A stretch of 64,000 nt of DNA from Lathyrus oleraceus (GCF_024323335.1 NC_066581.1:231152539-231216538), one strand, 5' to 3'; numbered from the stretch's first letter, positions 36,989 through 49,022 are shown. Numbers and translations are program-made. Notes: generated by a model from the letters alone, not told the origin.

Positions 36989-37335
36989 GATTAGTTTCCA
37001 TGACTCTGGGTACCTTATAAATACCTCAGAGCCAATTATGTGAGTGGTTTATGAGTAGAAAGTTTAGAACTATATGCAATAGAGGGGCCTACCTAAACAG
37101 GTTATTTTAGTAATACTCATGTTATCATGGATCCTAACTATACATGCATTACATTTTCTTAGCATACCACAATAAAAAAACATGCATCTACATTCAGCAT
37201 CATGCATGCATGTCATTTACCAAAAAACGCATCCCATCCTTTGTCTATAACCCACAGTTGAATTCCTGACACTCGTATCGGACTTAAAGCAGCTCTTGAA
37301 AGACCACGGATCCATTAGAGAAAAGCCATTTTGCA
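36989..37335 (+). other. Tat B leader, second part
   Basis: Continuation of the leader after the copia 2 target duplication. It is non-coding as far as I can see and ends just before the recognisable gag frame. Confidence 0.55.
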
Positions 37336-38884
37336 TTGAGAGGATATGTAGACTCAATGAAAAACCAGATATACCAACTTGTGGAGGCTATGATAGCTTT
37401 AGCAAAGAGAGAGGACAACATTCAGCGGACGACAATCATTGAGAATGTCATTCCACCTCCATTAAAGGATCCCACTCAGCCTTGGCATGTACGAATCCCA
37501 GTTGATAACTCTGTTGTATAAGAGCGTCACATTGTTCGAGACGAGGGTTCCTCATATCATGATGATGTTGAGTATCATAATTTTGCATTCTCTGCGCCAG
37601 ATTCCCATAGGACAAGCCTGATGGTCAATACTGAACGACCACAAGATGATGAGATTGCCGAAAGATGTTGCGTGCTAGAGAAAAGACTTAAAGCCATAGA
37701 AGGGCGAGATATTGTTGAATTGAGTGCTTTAAAGCCTGGTTATACCCGCGAAGTTCAAACTACCATAATTTGAGAAGTATAAAGGGGATAGTTGTCCAAA
37801 GCACCATTTGGTGATGTTTTTCCGAAAGATGACCTTTTACGCTCACGACGATAAGTTAATGATTCATTGTTTTCAAGACAGTTTGATCGGGGAATCATTG
37901 AGCTGGTACATGAAGTTAAAAAGGAATCATATTCAGTCATGGTTGGACCTAGCTAACACCTTTTTGAAGCAGTACAAATACAATTTGGACATGGCTCCCG
38001 ATCGCATGCAGTTGAGAGCTTTATCTCAGGAAAGTAATGAATCTTTCAGAGGGTATGCCCAAAGATGGAGAGAGTTAGCAACTCATGTTGAACCAACACT
38101 CTTAGAGAAAGAACTGGTGGACTTATTCAGGGATACTTTGCAAAGTCCTTACTTCGAAAGGATGATTAGCAATGCAACATCAGACTTCGCTCACCTAGTG
38201 TCAATTGGAGAATGCATCGAGTGTGGCCTCAAAAGTGCAAGAATCCAATGCGCCTCGAATATCCAGAACATTGAGAAAGAATCTATTGTCATTTCCCAAG
38301 AAGAAGAAGAGGATGATGAAATTAATGCAGTGTGGGAAACTCCATAAGTTCTATATCAGACTACATTCTCTCCACATGATCAGTATCATCCTACAAATCG
38401 AGGATATTCTAAGTATCAACAAAAGACTCCACGACAACAGACGCACCAACCATATCACACTCCACATCAGCAACGCCATCACGCCCGATAAAGGCTAAGG
38501 AAGCCAGAGAGACATATCGATCCACTTCCAATGCCATATAGTTAAGTACTGCCATATTTAATCAAAAGAGGACTGATAGTGCCAAAGGAACTGAATCCAG
38601 TAATTCCTTCATACCTATCAGGCTTTGACATTAATGCTCGATGTGACTTCCATGTTGGGGTACATAGGCATTCAACTGAATATTGTAAGGTGCTCAAGAG
38701 CAAGGTACAAACTCTGCTTGAGTCCAAGTTATTCTCATTTATGCCCCGAGGCCTTCAAATCAACAATACTCCTTCACCTAGTTATATGGGTCCATCAATC
38801 CATGATATGGAAGAAATTATCGAGAATAGATCTGAAGAAAATTATCATACTGGTCTCAGTGAGCAGAACGACCTCCAACTCTGA
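37336..38884 (+). pseudogene. gag: Tat B gag remnant
   Basis: Ty3/gypsy Tat-type gag. The first frame (37336-37518) carries an N-terminal helix and PPPLKDPTQPWHVRIP. No ATG opens it, so the start is uncertain. After stops and a frameshift near 37760, the gag core runs in a second frame (37808-38344), with LSWYMKLKRNHIQSWLDLA and FRGYAQRWRELATHVEP. It ends in a stop. The same frame resumes at 38579-38881 with the zinc-knuckle-like CDFHVGVHRHSTEYC and a tail SFMPRGLQINNTPSPSY. No pol follows. Confidence 0.8.
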
Positions 38885-40917
38885 ACAAAGTTATCCCAGC
38901 AGTGAACCAAGCATAAGAGATCCTCCTCAACATTGGAAATCATTTGGCTATTTCAACATTTTCATTTGTATTGCATGATGAAAACTTATTTGCTTTTAAG
39001 TATTGTTGTTTTCCTTTGATGGTAATATTAATGAAATAATCGTGCATGTTTTGAATGAATCCTTTCGTATTCACTCATCTTTTCCTTTTATAAAAAACAA
39101 ACAAACAAAATTCCCACTCACCTATCAAATTGTTATTTTAGCAAAGATTGAAGGGAGGATGATGAAAACAAAATACCCAAAATTGTTGTGGTATGCTTTC
39201 AGATAAAATCATGTTGATGATGTACATGCATTGTTTCAAATCCCCAAACACTGGAGAGATAAGGAGTTAATCCCTAGTTAATTACTTCGACCCTAGAAGC
39301 AGGACTTTCTTTCGGATCTAAAAAACCCTTATGTTTAACCCAGGGCAGGGTAGTGTTCGGGTAATCTAACTACACAATCAAATTACAAGATGAAATATCA
39401 CATATGAGGATCAACCGCATGATATTATTCGTACACATCTGAAGTGTCAAAAGGAACCTTGAAAAATCCAAAAGTTATGTCGTTTGTTCTTCAATGACTA
39501 ATGACTTGACAGTCACAATTTTTCAAAAAAAAAATCAAAGAAAGAGCCTGCTAAGTTGAACATCCAAAGAGGCGACTTAGGCAAAAATTAGGGCAACACC
39601 GATGGAATAAAGCTTCAAAAAGCGGTCCAGGCAAAAGTTAGGGATCAAAACAAAAATCAAAAGAGGTCATGAAAATCCTCAGCAAAATCAAAACAAGATT
39701 CAATGACCACCATATCAAGAATCAAAGGGTCACCAACATCCATGAAAAGAAAAATAAGGTGACTGTCATTTCAAAAGATCTTGAATCATTATCTTTATCC
39801 TTACACCTTCAAACTCTCTTAGAAGTTGAATGCATGTGTTGAATTAACTAAACATAGGATTGGATATCATCATGAAGAAGGGGTGGGTTAAAACAAAATT
39901 TGAGCCTGATATCCTTTGTTTCACAAACCGTGAACCAAGCCACATTACAACCATTAAAAGACCTAATTGAAGCAGGGTTTATTCTGAAAGCATACTACAT
40001 CAAGGTTGCGTAAACTGCATCCTAGATATATGCTAATCCCCTGTATTGGCATCATATTCTTGTTATATCTTCCACACTAGCTAAATTAGCATTGCGTTTG
40101 AACTAATGGTCCATTCTTCACACACTACCACATCATTTAAATGATTTTTATTTTCAAAACTTGCATGAATGTTGCACTAAAATTACCATTGATTGAAAGA
40201 ACAATTTTAACTGCAAGTCAGTACTTGACATCAGGGAAATTCCAACAAGGAGAAATCAGAGAAGAACTTGATCATTCGTCAATGCTGGCCCGAATCAAGA
40301 CTACTTCCTAACCCTATGGATCAGGGGCATGGAGTTTGATGACTATTAGACTTAAGCGTTGGTCAGGTTGAAACAAATCTCCAAGCATTAGTTGATCAAG
40401 GAGGCAAATAATATCCAAATATTCAGCCCATTTGGGGAAAGTCCTTCAAAATCTTAATCAGGGATAACCGCTGCAAGATTCAGACACTGGGGAAAAATTG
40501 GTTCATGCCATGGTATAATCGTTCCTAGGGTTTCCTTTCAAAGGTGAACTCATTCAAAGACCCTACAAGTTGGGGAAGAAAAGTCCCAAAGATCCTTAGG
40601 GAAGAGCAAGAGCACAACTACTATGCATCGATTACGTCGATACACTCATTAAATCATTTGTAAGCCATCAAGGTATATCAGGCAAAGAAGTTGAGGTTCT
40701 CTCAAGAAGAAACACACCGTCTATCAACAAAGGATCAAACTTGGGGCACCAAGAGCATCCATATTTATCCTTCAATCATCGCATCATAAAATACTGAGTA
40801 TTGGGAATTCAAAACCTTTCACCAACCAAAAGTCCAATCCATATTGGCAATTACCAAAAACCAAAGTCCAATCCCTATTAGCATCTCGAAAACCAAAGTC
40901 CAATTCGTATTGGCAAC
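38885..40917 (+). other. Tat B 3' untranslated region, first part
   Basis: About 2 kb with no coding potential. Sequence passes directly from the gag tail to typical Tat 3' UTR text. Near 40820-40915 is a short repeat, CCAAAGTCCAAT(C/T)C-TATT(G/A)GCA, three times. It is cut at 40918 by element C and resumes at 51976. Confidence 0.6.
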
Positions 40918-42508
40918 TGTCATACGGTGAACTGGACTTTTTGTGGTTTTAATCGCAATGTCGCGGTTAGCAAGAGTCGCCACCGACTTTTCTTTTATCC
41001 CATAAGGAAAGGTGGAAAAGAACAGGAAAGACCTTAATTTTAAATTCTTAGGTTCGGGAGGTACTTTATACGAAGGGAAGGTGTTAGGCACCCTTCGTAT
41101 CCATGGTTATCCATGGGCTCTTAATTGCTCAATCATTTATGTTTTCTAGGTTTGAAAAAGTGGTTGAGAAATGTATGAAAGATGTTTTGAAAATGAGAAT
41201 TTAACTTTGTAATGATTCTTGCATGAATGTATACAAAGTGGTTATCCCTCTTAATTTTGAAGATGGTTTAGAAAAATATAACTTGGCAATGATCCTAGTA
41301 CGGATGTATGCTAAGTGGTGATTTTCTAAAAAAAGGATGTTTGAAAGGTGTAAGGTGGGAAAAGTATTTTTTATTATGAATGAGCAATTAAGGTTGCACC
41401 TATCCGAGGTCTTTCCGGGCATTTCCCATCCTTATGAGGGTAAAACTGTCCTTACTATTGAGAAGTAAGTAATTTTATCCTTGGGATGTTGAAGGGTCAT
41501 CGTAGGGTCATCGATCGGTCATTGAAGGCAACAGTTGTGAGGATACCTTAGCATTCGAAGGGACTATCATCATTTAACCGTAGGCTACGCCGAAGGGACA
41601 TCGAGGGACAAAATCGTATTTTCGAAGGCAACATCCGAGGGACCATGATTTATTCTATGATGATTTAATCGAAGGGCCATTGCTAAGTGTATCCCCACAT
41701 TCGCGGGACATGACCGATTTATACCGTAGTACCGTAAGGCCGCAAAAAGAGGTCCAAGATCACTTATTTAAAGGTCATATTTTAAAGTCAATTAAGTAAT
41801 TAAGTCCATACTAAAATCAATACATTAAAATTAATACATTGAAATTAAGACATTAAAATTAACACATTAAAATTAATTAGGCCACTTAGGGTGAGTCTCC
41901 ACAAGGGTATCCCACAAATAAAGTGGAAGACCTAAACAGCAATCTTTTCCTGGGACATATGAACCTTTGCAAAATTCAGCAAACGGGTTAGAATACCAAA
42001 TCGGGGTGTAATCGAAGATTACACCAAAACAGTAATAGTATCAGGTAAGCAAAGCATAGTTATAGTAAAACAGGTCAGGTGGGCAAGGATCAAAACAGAG
42101 CGAAGAAATAGCGGCATCCATTATAACAATTCAAAGTATCCAGGCATACTTAAGTCCACATGCAAACCTCAAATATATTTATGAGTTAAATTATGATATC
42201 ACCCGCAAGTTAAGAACATAAAGCGATATCGCATGCAAATTGAGAAAATGAAGCTGTAATAATAATGCAAACCTGTTTGCAATCGAATTGCACCCTTGAG
42301 TTGGCGAGCCGGATTGAATTGGACGGTGGTAGCTTTGCGGCCGCCGGCTTTTCCTTCAGGGTTTCCTTTAGGGTTACCCGGGGTAAGTTAAACAGTAGTC
42401 TTGTAAAACACAATGCCTAAGCTGTTGGAAAAGTAAATGTGCAAAAGCGAAAACGGCCACGGAAAAAGGAATGTGAAAAAAGCCCCCCTTTTAGGTTTTC
42501 AAGGTGGC

Positions 42509-42516
42509 TATTTATA
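42509..42516 (-). promoter_or_regulatory. TATA box of Tat C LTR
   Basis: TATAAATA on the minus strand; duplicate in the 5' LTR at 51501-51508. Confidence 0.65.
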
Positions 42517-42654
42517 TTAGTGTCATTAGGTCATGCATGCTGCCCCAAAAGTCTTCAACGTGCGCATGGATATAGTGGATGCAGGGCCCAACATTCCTCA
42601 ACGGATCTTCAAGTCTCCGAAGCGTTACCTGCGCCTACAAAGTAGGGGAATGGT

Positions 42655-42730
42655 GTGACGTTCGTCACACCATGTGTGACGCCCGTCACAGTTGCGTGAC
42701 GCTCGTCACGCCTTCTGTGACGCCCGTCAC
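42655..42730. promoter_or_regulatory. Four perfect GTGACGNNCGTCAC palindromes (3' LTR)
   Basis: Units at 42655-42668, 42676-42689, 42696-42709 and 42717-42730; starts are 21, 20 and 21 bp apart. The inner two bases vary (TT, CC, CT, CC) while the arms are identical. TGACG is the core bound by plant TGA-class bZIP factors. They lie 139-215 bp upstream of the TATA box. Identical set in the 5' LTR at 51647-51722. Confidence 0.8.
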
Positions 42731-42978
42731 AAGCACAACATTTGTGTCTTGCGCTTTGGGCTGGGCTTTGCTGTTCGGTTCGTTTTCTTTTCTTTTTGCA
42801 CCCCTTTTCCTCCGCTTCCAAATAAACCACTTTCATATTATCACTAGGTGAGCGTGTAGCGAGTAGGCCAATTTGGGTCATTCGCGAGCTGGGCCTTTGT
42901 TCCTTTAAGTGTCATAAAATGAGTCGGAGTGCCCTGAAACGTCTTGAAATATTAATGGGCAAATTTTGGGGTATGACA

Positions 42979-42990
42979 GCTGCCCCTGTT
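42979..42990 (-). other. Polypurine tract of Tat C
   Basis: AACAGGGGCAGC on the minus strand, immediately before the 3' LTR start. Confidence 0.8.
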
Positions 42991-45509
42991 CAATATTCTT
43001 GAACCGAGAGAGTAGAATGGTATGTGCCGTTCGTGGTCTGGAGGTGAAAGATTATTGAACACTAGAATGCCCCAAAAATTTGCACTTGCCAATTAGTCTT
43101 GGTGGAGATGGGCTTAAAGATGCCATCCAGGTAGTTTGATGAGGAGATTTCCAGATTGTGTCGTACGTTAGACGATGTCTGAAGACATGGATGTCATACC
43201 GGGTCACACACTAGACCGTATAGTGAATCATCCATCCTGCTGTTGACTTTGCTGGGGAGTCAGAGTATGCTATATATTGCTGGGGGATAAGGGATCAGAA
43301 TGGGTCATACACTGGACCGTATCTGAATACCAGAGTGAGCTGTTCGTTAGGCAGGTGACTTTGATGGGGATGAAAGATCAGAACGGATCGTACGCCAGAT
43401 CGGTTCTGAGTTGCAGAATGAGCCGTTCGTTAGGTTGAATCTGCTTGAAGAGGGAGTAGTCGTATACCAGACTACCATTCAGGAATGTACCTGTCCGAAG
43501 GTAGCACCTGAGCAAAGGAGTAGCCGTATACCAGACTACCATTCAGGAATGTACCTGTCCGAAGGTAGCACCTGAGTAAGGGAGTAGCCGTATACCAGAC
43601 TACCATTCAGGAATGTACCTGTCCGAAGGTAGCACCTGAGTAAGGGAGTAGCCGTATACCAGACTACCATTCAGGAATGTACCTGTCCGAAGGTAGCACC
43701 TGAGCAAGGGAGTAGCCGTATACCAGACTACCATTCAGGAATGTACCTGTCCGAAGGTAGCACCTGAGCAAGGGAGTAGCCGTATACCAGACTACCATTC
43801 AGGAATGTACCTGTCCGAAGGTAGCACCTGAGCAAGGGAGTAGCCGCATACCAGACTACCATTCAGAAATGTACCTGTCCGAAGGTAGCATCTGAGCAAG
43901 GGAGTAGCCGTATACCAGACTACCATTCAGGAATGTACCTGTCCGAAGGTAGCACCTGAGCAAGGGAGTAGCCGTATACCAGACTACCATTCAGGAATGT
44001 ACCTGTCCGAAGGTAGCACCTGAGCAAGGGAGTAGCCGTATACCAGACTACCATTCAGGAATGTACCTGTCCGAAGGTAGCACCTGAGCAAGGGAGTAGC
44101 CGCATACCAGACTACCATTCAGAAATGTACCTGTCCGAAGGTAGCACCTGAGCAAGGGAGTAGCCGCATACCAGACTACCATTCAGAAATGTACCTGTCC
44201 GAAGGTAGCATCTGAGCAAGATGAAGGTTTAACTTGGTCGTACATTAGACTGTAATTGAGTTGAAGAAGGTCAGAATGGATCGTACGCTAGATCGTATCT
44301 GAGTCGAAGGAGTCATATGTTGAGCTGAATCAGAATGAACTGTATGTTAGGCTGTATCTGTATACGTTGTACTTGCAATAAATGTCTGGGATGGGCTTAA
44401 AGATGCCATCGCTAGGAGGATATCGAAGTATTGTCTGGAATATGTATCTGAATCTTGTCTGTGATTGATAAAGGCGTCTGCCTGAATGAGCCTTTTACTT
44501 TGACTATATCAGGAGAATAATTAATCTGCAAAGAAAGGTTAGCGCTATGCTATGTCATGATGCATGAGATGTTTTATGCTTTCGAAAATAAATGCGAATG
44601 TTGTATGCATGCGTATGTGGTGAAACAATGTAATGAATGAGTTATGCGTATGAGAAGTTCTGCTTGGGGACTCTACTGGGGAAAATAAATCCCCCTCTAC
44701 TGATTGGAGATATTCGTGTTGAGGACCCTCTCTCGGCTGGGGGTTCTGATCGATGGTAGAGATATTCAACAGAGCCTGGCTGGGGATGGATGAGATGATC
44801 AATATGTCTGATGATGCCGACCTCCGTTGGGGAATAACTGGCGTTGCCGGGGAATCGAATTAGTAACAGCCTCCTTGGAAAGCATGGTTAGACCTTCTCC
44901 TCGATCCTGAAGTCGTGTAGTAATTGCTATTGCTATTTTAGGCATGCATTTTTTATAAACATCGGTCATATCCGAGTGCATAAGTCAATTCAAGTTAAAT
45001 CAATGGACATTTACGCAACCAAAACAGAAAAGTAAAAAACAAAAGCATCTTTTGGGAAATGAAATTGTATTGATGTTGAAAGAGGGCCTATAAACAGGCA
45101 ATTTATGTACAAGGAGACAGAAATCCTAGTAAGAGGAAATTGTCAAGAAAAAGAGAAAGCTATGCAGAAAAAGTCCTATCGATTCTAATTCCACCACTGT
45201 CATTATGTCTTCAAGCATCTCATCTCCTGCCGTCGGATAGAAGTGATTGGCTCGTTCAGTCCCTGGAACTTGGTTGAAGGTGGCAGAGAATGGGACATAG
45301 TCATACGCTTTGATCCCTAATTTTTGCCTGGACCGCCTTTTCAGGTTTTCAGTCCACCAGGATACCCCTTTTTGCCCAAGCCGCCTTTTCAGGTTTTCGA
45401 CTTGCCGGGTGTACATTTTTTTTATATATCCCTAATTTTTGCCCGAACCCTTTTGGTTCGCCGGGATGCCCTTACTTTTGCCTAGATACGTCGATCTAGC
45501 GGGTCTCTT
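42991..45509 (-). other. Tat C 3' untranslated region
   Basis: About 2.5 kb without a gene. It holds the 64-bp tandem array (43457-44224) and a wider set of short hairpins with a shared loop (43160-44294). Nearer the integrase end (45300-45500) are copies of the CGCCTTTTCAGGTTTTC / TTTTTGCC-(A/G) phrase. Open frames there are by-products of that repetition. Confidence 0.7.
43457..44224. repeat. Tandem array, 12 copies of a 64-bp unit
   Basis: Unit starts at 43457, 43521, 43585 and every 64 bp to 44161; ends at 44224. Copies are nearly identical (a few single-base variants: TAGTC/TAGCC, CCGTATA/CCGCATA, CAGGAATG/CAGAAATG). Each unit contains short inverted repeats CATTC-AG-GAATG and TACCT-GTCCGA-AGGTA. 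It sits in the 3' UTR of a Tat element, a place known to seed satellite repeats in plants. Confidence 0.95.
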
Positions 45510-46202
45510 TTATGCGTAGTATTTTTTAACTATGTCCGCGTTCACGGGATGTGGGAAGTCTTCACCATCCATAGTAGCGAGTATCATGGCTCCACCAGAG
45601 AATACCTTCTTAACCACAAATGGCCCTTCGTATGTGGGAGTCCATTTGCCTCTGGGATCACCTTGTGGTAGAATGATACGCTTGATCACCAAGTCGCCAA
45701 GTTGGTACACCTGTCTCTTAACTCTTTTGTTAAATGCCTGGGTCATGCATTTCTGATATATCTGCCCATGACAAACAGCCGCAAGTCTCTTCTCATCAAT
45801 CAGATTTATCTGATCGAGTCGAGTCTGAATCCATTCATCTTCATCTAAGCCCGCCTCTTTCATGACTCTTAGAGAGGGAATCTGAACTTCCACTAGTAAG
45901 ATGGCTTCCATTCCATAGACTAAAGAGAACGGAGTTGCCCCTGTCGTAGTGCGCACTGAAGTGCGATAACCGTAAAGAGTAAAGGGTAACATCTCATGCC
46001 AGTCTTTGTATGTTACTGTCATTTCTTGCATGACCTTCTTGATATTGTTAGCAGTCCCCACTGCGCCGTTCATCTTTGGCCGGTACGGAGAAGAGTTATG
46101 GTGTTTCATTTTGAACTGCGTGCAGAGTTCAGTAATCATCTTGTTGTTCAAATTAGTACCATTGTCAGTGATAACTCTTTCAGGAGACAGCCGGTTTCTC
46201 AA
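45510..46202 (-). pseudogene. Integrase C-terminal half, Tat C
   Basis: Ty3/gypsy integrase, strand-transfer enzyme, from the second catalytic Asp (VITDNGTN near 46165) through the core's last helix and the C-terminal domain (YEGPFVVKKVFSGGAMIL), to a stop at 45510. The zinc-binding N-terminus and first catalytic Asp are deleted. The third catalytic residue is changed: the segment reads PKMNGAVGTAN, with Gly where the family has Glu. It therefore cannot be an active integrase. The open frame has no ATG start; it joins the RNase H fragment on the right. Confidence 0.85.
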
Positions 46203-46385
46203 ATAGGTATTTGATAGAATCCATCTTAGAAGTCAATAAGGTGGTATGATTCAACATATACTGTCTTAGTCGGCGAGCAGCCCAGGCCAAAGCACATCAA
46301 GCTTTCTCGGGCTGTGAGTATCTTGTTTCACAGTCGGTACCTTTTGCTAAGGCAGTATATGGCATGCTCTTTTCGACCAGACTCG
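46203..46385 (-). pseudogene. RNase H fragment, Tat C
   Basis: Continues the RT frame after a frameshift near 46400. It shows the AIYCLSKKF... and CALAWAARRLRQYML segments of the Tat RNase H domain, then ends abruptly and is fused to integrase near 46205. The rest of RNase H is deleted. Confidence 0.75.
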
Positions 46386-47780
46386 TCATGTTGCCCCAAC
46401 ACACCTCATTGAATTTTCTAACACGGTCAAATACGTAATTAAAGGTCTTCCTTCAACTGGTGGCATCGGAACTGGAGGTTCTTGGCGATATTTCCTGATT
46501 TTGTCATAAGCTTCTTGGCATTCATCATTCCATACCATCTCTTGATTTTGTCTCAGTAATTTGAAGATGGGTTTGCAGGTAGCAGTCAAGTGTGGAATGA
46601 ATCGGGCAATGTAATTCGAGTGTCCCAAGAAACCTCTGACTTCTTTCTCCGTACGGGGGACTGGCATTTCCTGAATAGCTCTCACTTTAGCTGGGTCCAC
46701 CTCAATTCCTTTACCACTAACAATAAAGCCCAAGAGTTTACCGGATCTTACTCCAAAGGTGCATTTGTTCGGATTCAATCTCAACTTGTACTTCTTCAAC
46801 CTCTCGAACAGTTTGTATAAATGATCGAGATGTTCTTCTTCAGTATGAGATCTAGCTATCATGTCATCCACATATACTTCTATCTCATGATGAATCATGT
46901 CATGGAACAAAACCACCATAGCACGCTGGTATGTTGCCCCGGCGTTCTTTAGACCGAACGGCATTACTTTGTAACAGAAAGTGCCCCATTGCGTCACAAA
47001 CGTGGTTTTCTCCATGTCCTCAGGTGCCATCTTAATCTGATTGTAACCTGAGAAACCATCCATGAATGAGAATAATTTGTGTTGAGCGGTGTTATCTACC
47101 AGCACATCAATGTGTGGGAGTGGAAAGTCATCTTTGGGACTCGCTTTATTCAAATCTCTGTAATCCACGCACATTCGCACCTTACCATCTTTCTTTGGCA
47201 CTGGCACCACATTAGCAACCCATTGAGGATAAGAAGTAACAGCTAAGAAACCGGCATTGAATTGTTTCATAACCTCGGCTTTGATTTTCTCAGACATTTC
47301 AGGACGCATGCGGCGAACCTTTTGCTTGACAGGACGGCAGTCTTCCCTCGTAGGCAGCCGATGCACCACTATATCAGTATCCAACCCGGGCATGTCTTTG
47401 TAAGACCAAGCGAAAACCTCTACATAGTCATGTAACATCCGAATCAATCTTTCCTTGACACTGCTTTCCAATCCTCCTCCTATTTTGACTTCTCTTCTGT
47501 CTACCTCAGTACCCAGATTTACAATTTCGAGGGACTCTTCATGCGGCTGTATAGTCCTTTCCTCTTGCAATAACAATCTGGCAAGCTCTCCAGGGACTTC
47601 ACAATCTTCCTCACTTCCATCTTCGGCTTGGTAGATTGGATTTTCAAAGTCATAATGAACAGTAGCGGAATTATTATCAATAGGATCCAGAGTGAGTACG
47701 GATCTGCAATTCGTTACGTGAGTGTGTGTAAGAAACATAGCTTGTTTTGAAAAAAATGACAGGAAAGATAAAGAGCGCAA
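46386..47780 (-). pseudogene. Reverse transcriptase, Tat C (domain intact, context broken)
   Basis: Ty3/gypsy RT that copies element RNA to DNA. The frame (about 464 codons, no ATG) opens with a linker (EDCEVPGELARLL). Then come all RT blocks: SYPQWVANVVPVPKKDGKVR, CVDYRDLNKASPKDDFPLP, FSFMDGFSGYNQI, the catalytic YVDDM near 46870, NKCTFGV, and the connection region with EVRGFLGHSNYIARFI. No inactivating residue is visible in the RT domain itself. Protease is absent upstream (only about 130 bp separate it from gag), and RNase H is truncated downstream after a frameshift. Confidence 0.88.
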
Positions 47781-47912
47781 TATTTGAATGCAAAAAGTCC
47801 ATTGATTTATTGAATATGAATATGCTTATGAAATGACAAAACCCTTGAAAAATTAGCTATTATGCCCCGGGTATAGACACAATGCTTTGAAACACAAAAA
47901 TAGCAATAACAA

Positions 47913-49022
47913 TTACTCCTGACTAAAGGAAATCGGGATAGTGTCTTCAGCCTTCCAATTATTGGGTCCGTCACCAATTGTTGGGAAAATCCAGCTATCC
48001 AAGTCATAATCGTTATCAGTATCTTCCACAGCATTGACAGTCTCGTCATGATTAGGTAGAGGGGCAGTGATGCCATTAGGAGTCTCTGGAGGATCAAAGA
48101 TAGTCGCCTGTATCTTCCCACTTCGAATGCCACTTTCAACATGTTCACCTGTTAATATAAGTTCAGTGAAACCCAATGAGGAACTCCTCAATAGATGGCT
48201 GTAGAATGGGCCAGTCAGTGTGCTCATGAACATGTCCACTAATTCTCGATCAGTCATAGGGGGTTTGACTCTGCCAGCCAAGTCTCTCCACTTTTGAGCA
48301 TATTCTTTGAAACTTTCTTTAGATCCCATAGTCATATTCTGCAGCTGTAGCCGAGTAGGCGCTAGTTCAGAATTATACTGATAGTGCTTGTAGAAAGCTG
48401 TCGCTAAATCAGTCCAGGTGCGGATGTTAGAGCTCTCGAGCTAATAGTACCATTCCAACTGTGTGCCAGCCAGACTCTCTTGGAAGAAATGGATCCAGAG
48501 CTTCTTATTAGTGGTATACGGCTGAATCTTTCTCACGTAAGCTCTCAGATGCATCTGAGGACAAGATGCCCCATCATACTGAGTGAAAGCGGGGACCTTG
48601 AATTTGCGAGGAATGATCACATCGGAGACTAGACCCAAACTTTCAAAATCCAGACCGGGCGCCTTCTGACCTTCCATAGCTAGCATGCGTTCTTCCAGCA
48701 ACTTGTACTTGCCATCCTTTGGAGAGTACTGTTCATTCTCGTAATCTTCATCGTCATCCTCAGGGTTGAAAGGATCAGCATTCTCATCTTCTGAATCTGT
48801 CTCTGTTTCCTCTTCTTGATCCTTCGGAATTCTGATTTTGATTCCCGCAGCCTGTCCTTTAAGCCTTCTTCCCGGGTTAATGTAACTCACAGCTTTCTTG
48901 TCTTTCTTTTCCTCGAGCAAGAGAGCTTTCAGTTCCTCCTGCCCCCTGGATAAGTTCAAGATCATCTCCTGGAGTTGAGCATTCTGAGCATGGAGATCCT
49001 TGACAGTTTGTTCGAGGTCCAT
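47913..49022 (-). pseudogene. gag: Gag, Tat C, one in-frame amber stop
   Basis: Starts at a genuine ATG (49022). There is an N-terminal Leu/Gln coiled coil (MDLEQTVKDLHAQNAQLQEM), then a strongly acidic stretch (DEDYENEQYSPKDG region) and the Tat gag core (FFQESLAGTQLEWYY and SFKEYAQKWRDLAGRVKPP), with a tail ending PISFSQE at the stop at 47913. The same frame is open throughout except one TAG at 48441-48443, directly after the WYY segment. No C-terminal zinc knuckle is seen. Length without the stop is about 369 codons. Confidence 0.88.

Larger units (their letters stand above)
40918..42978 (-). repeat. Tat C 3' LTR, 2061 bp
   Basis: TGTCATACCCC start and CCGTATGACA end in element orientation. 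A TATA box (TATAAATA) lies at 42509-42516, with four TGACG palindromes upstream of it at 42655-42730. An internal PBS-like TGGCGACTC lies at 40974-40982. Open frames inside on either strand occur identically in both LTRs and are not genes. Confidence 0.95.

Noticed and set aside
37336..37518. Claim of a precise gag start for Tat B
   Set aside because: The open frame does not begin with ATG, so the true start is unknown.
42579..42881. Overlapping open frames on both strands (also at 51571-51873)
   Set aside because: They lie inside the Tat C LTR, occur identically in both LTRs, and cover the TGACG palindromes; no protein similarity is recognisable.
43457..44224. CRISPR-like or coding repeat
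   Set aside because: A plain head-to-tail 64-bp tandem repeat without unique spacers; no open frame runs through it.
45126..45416. Open frame after integrase, possibly an extra (env-like) ORF
   Set aside because: It is built from the repeated CGCCTTTTCAGG phrase of the 3' UTR and has no membrane segment or signal peptide consistent with an envelope.
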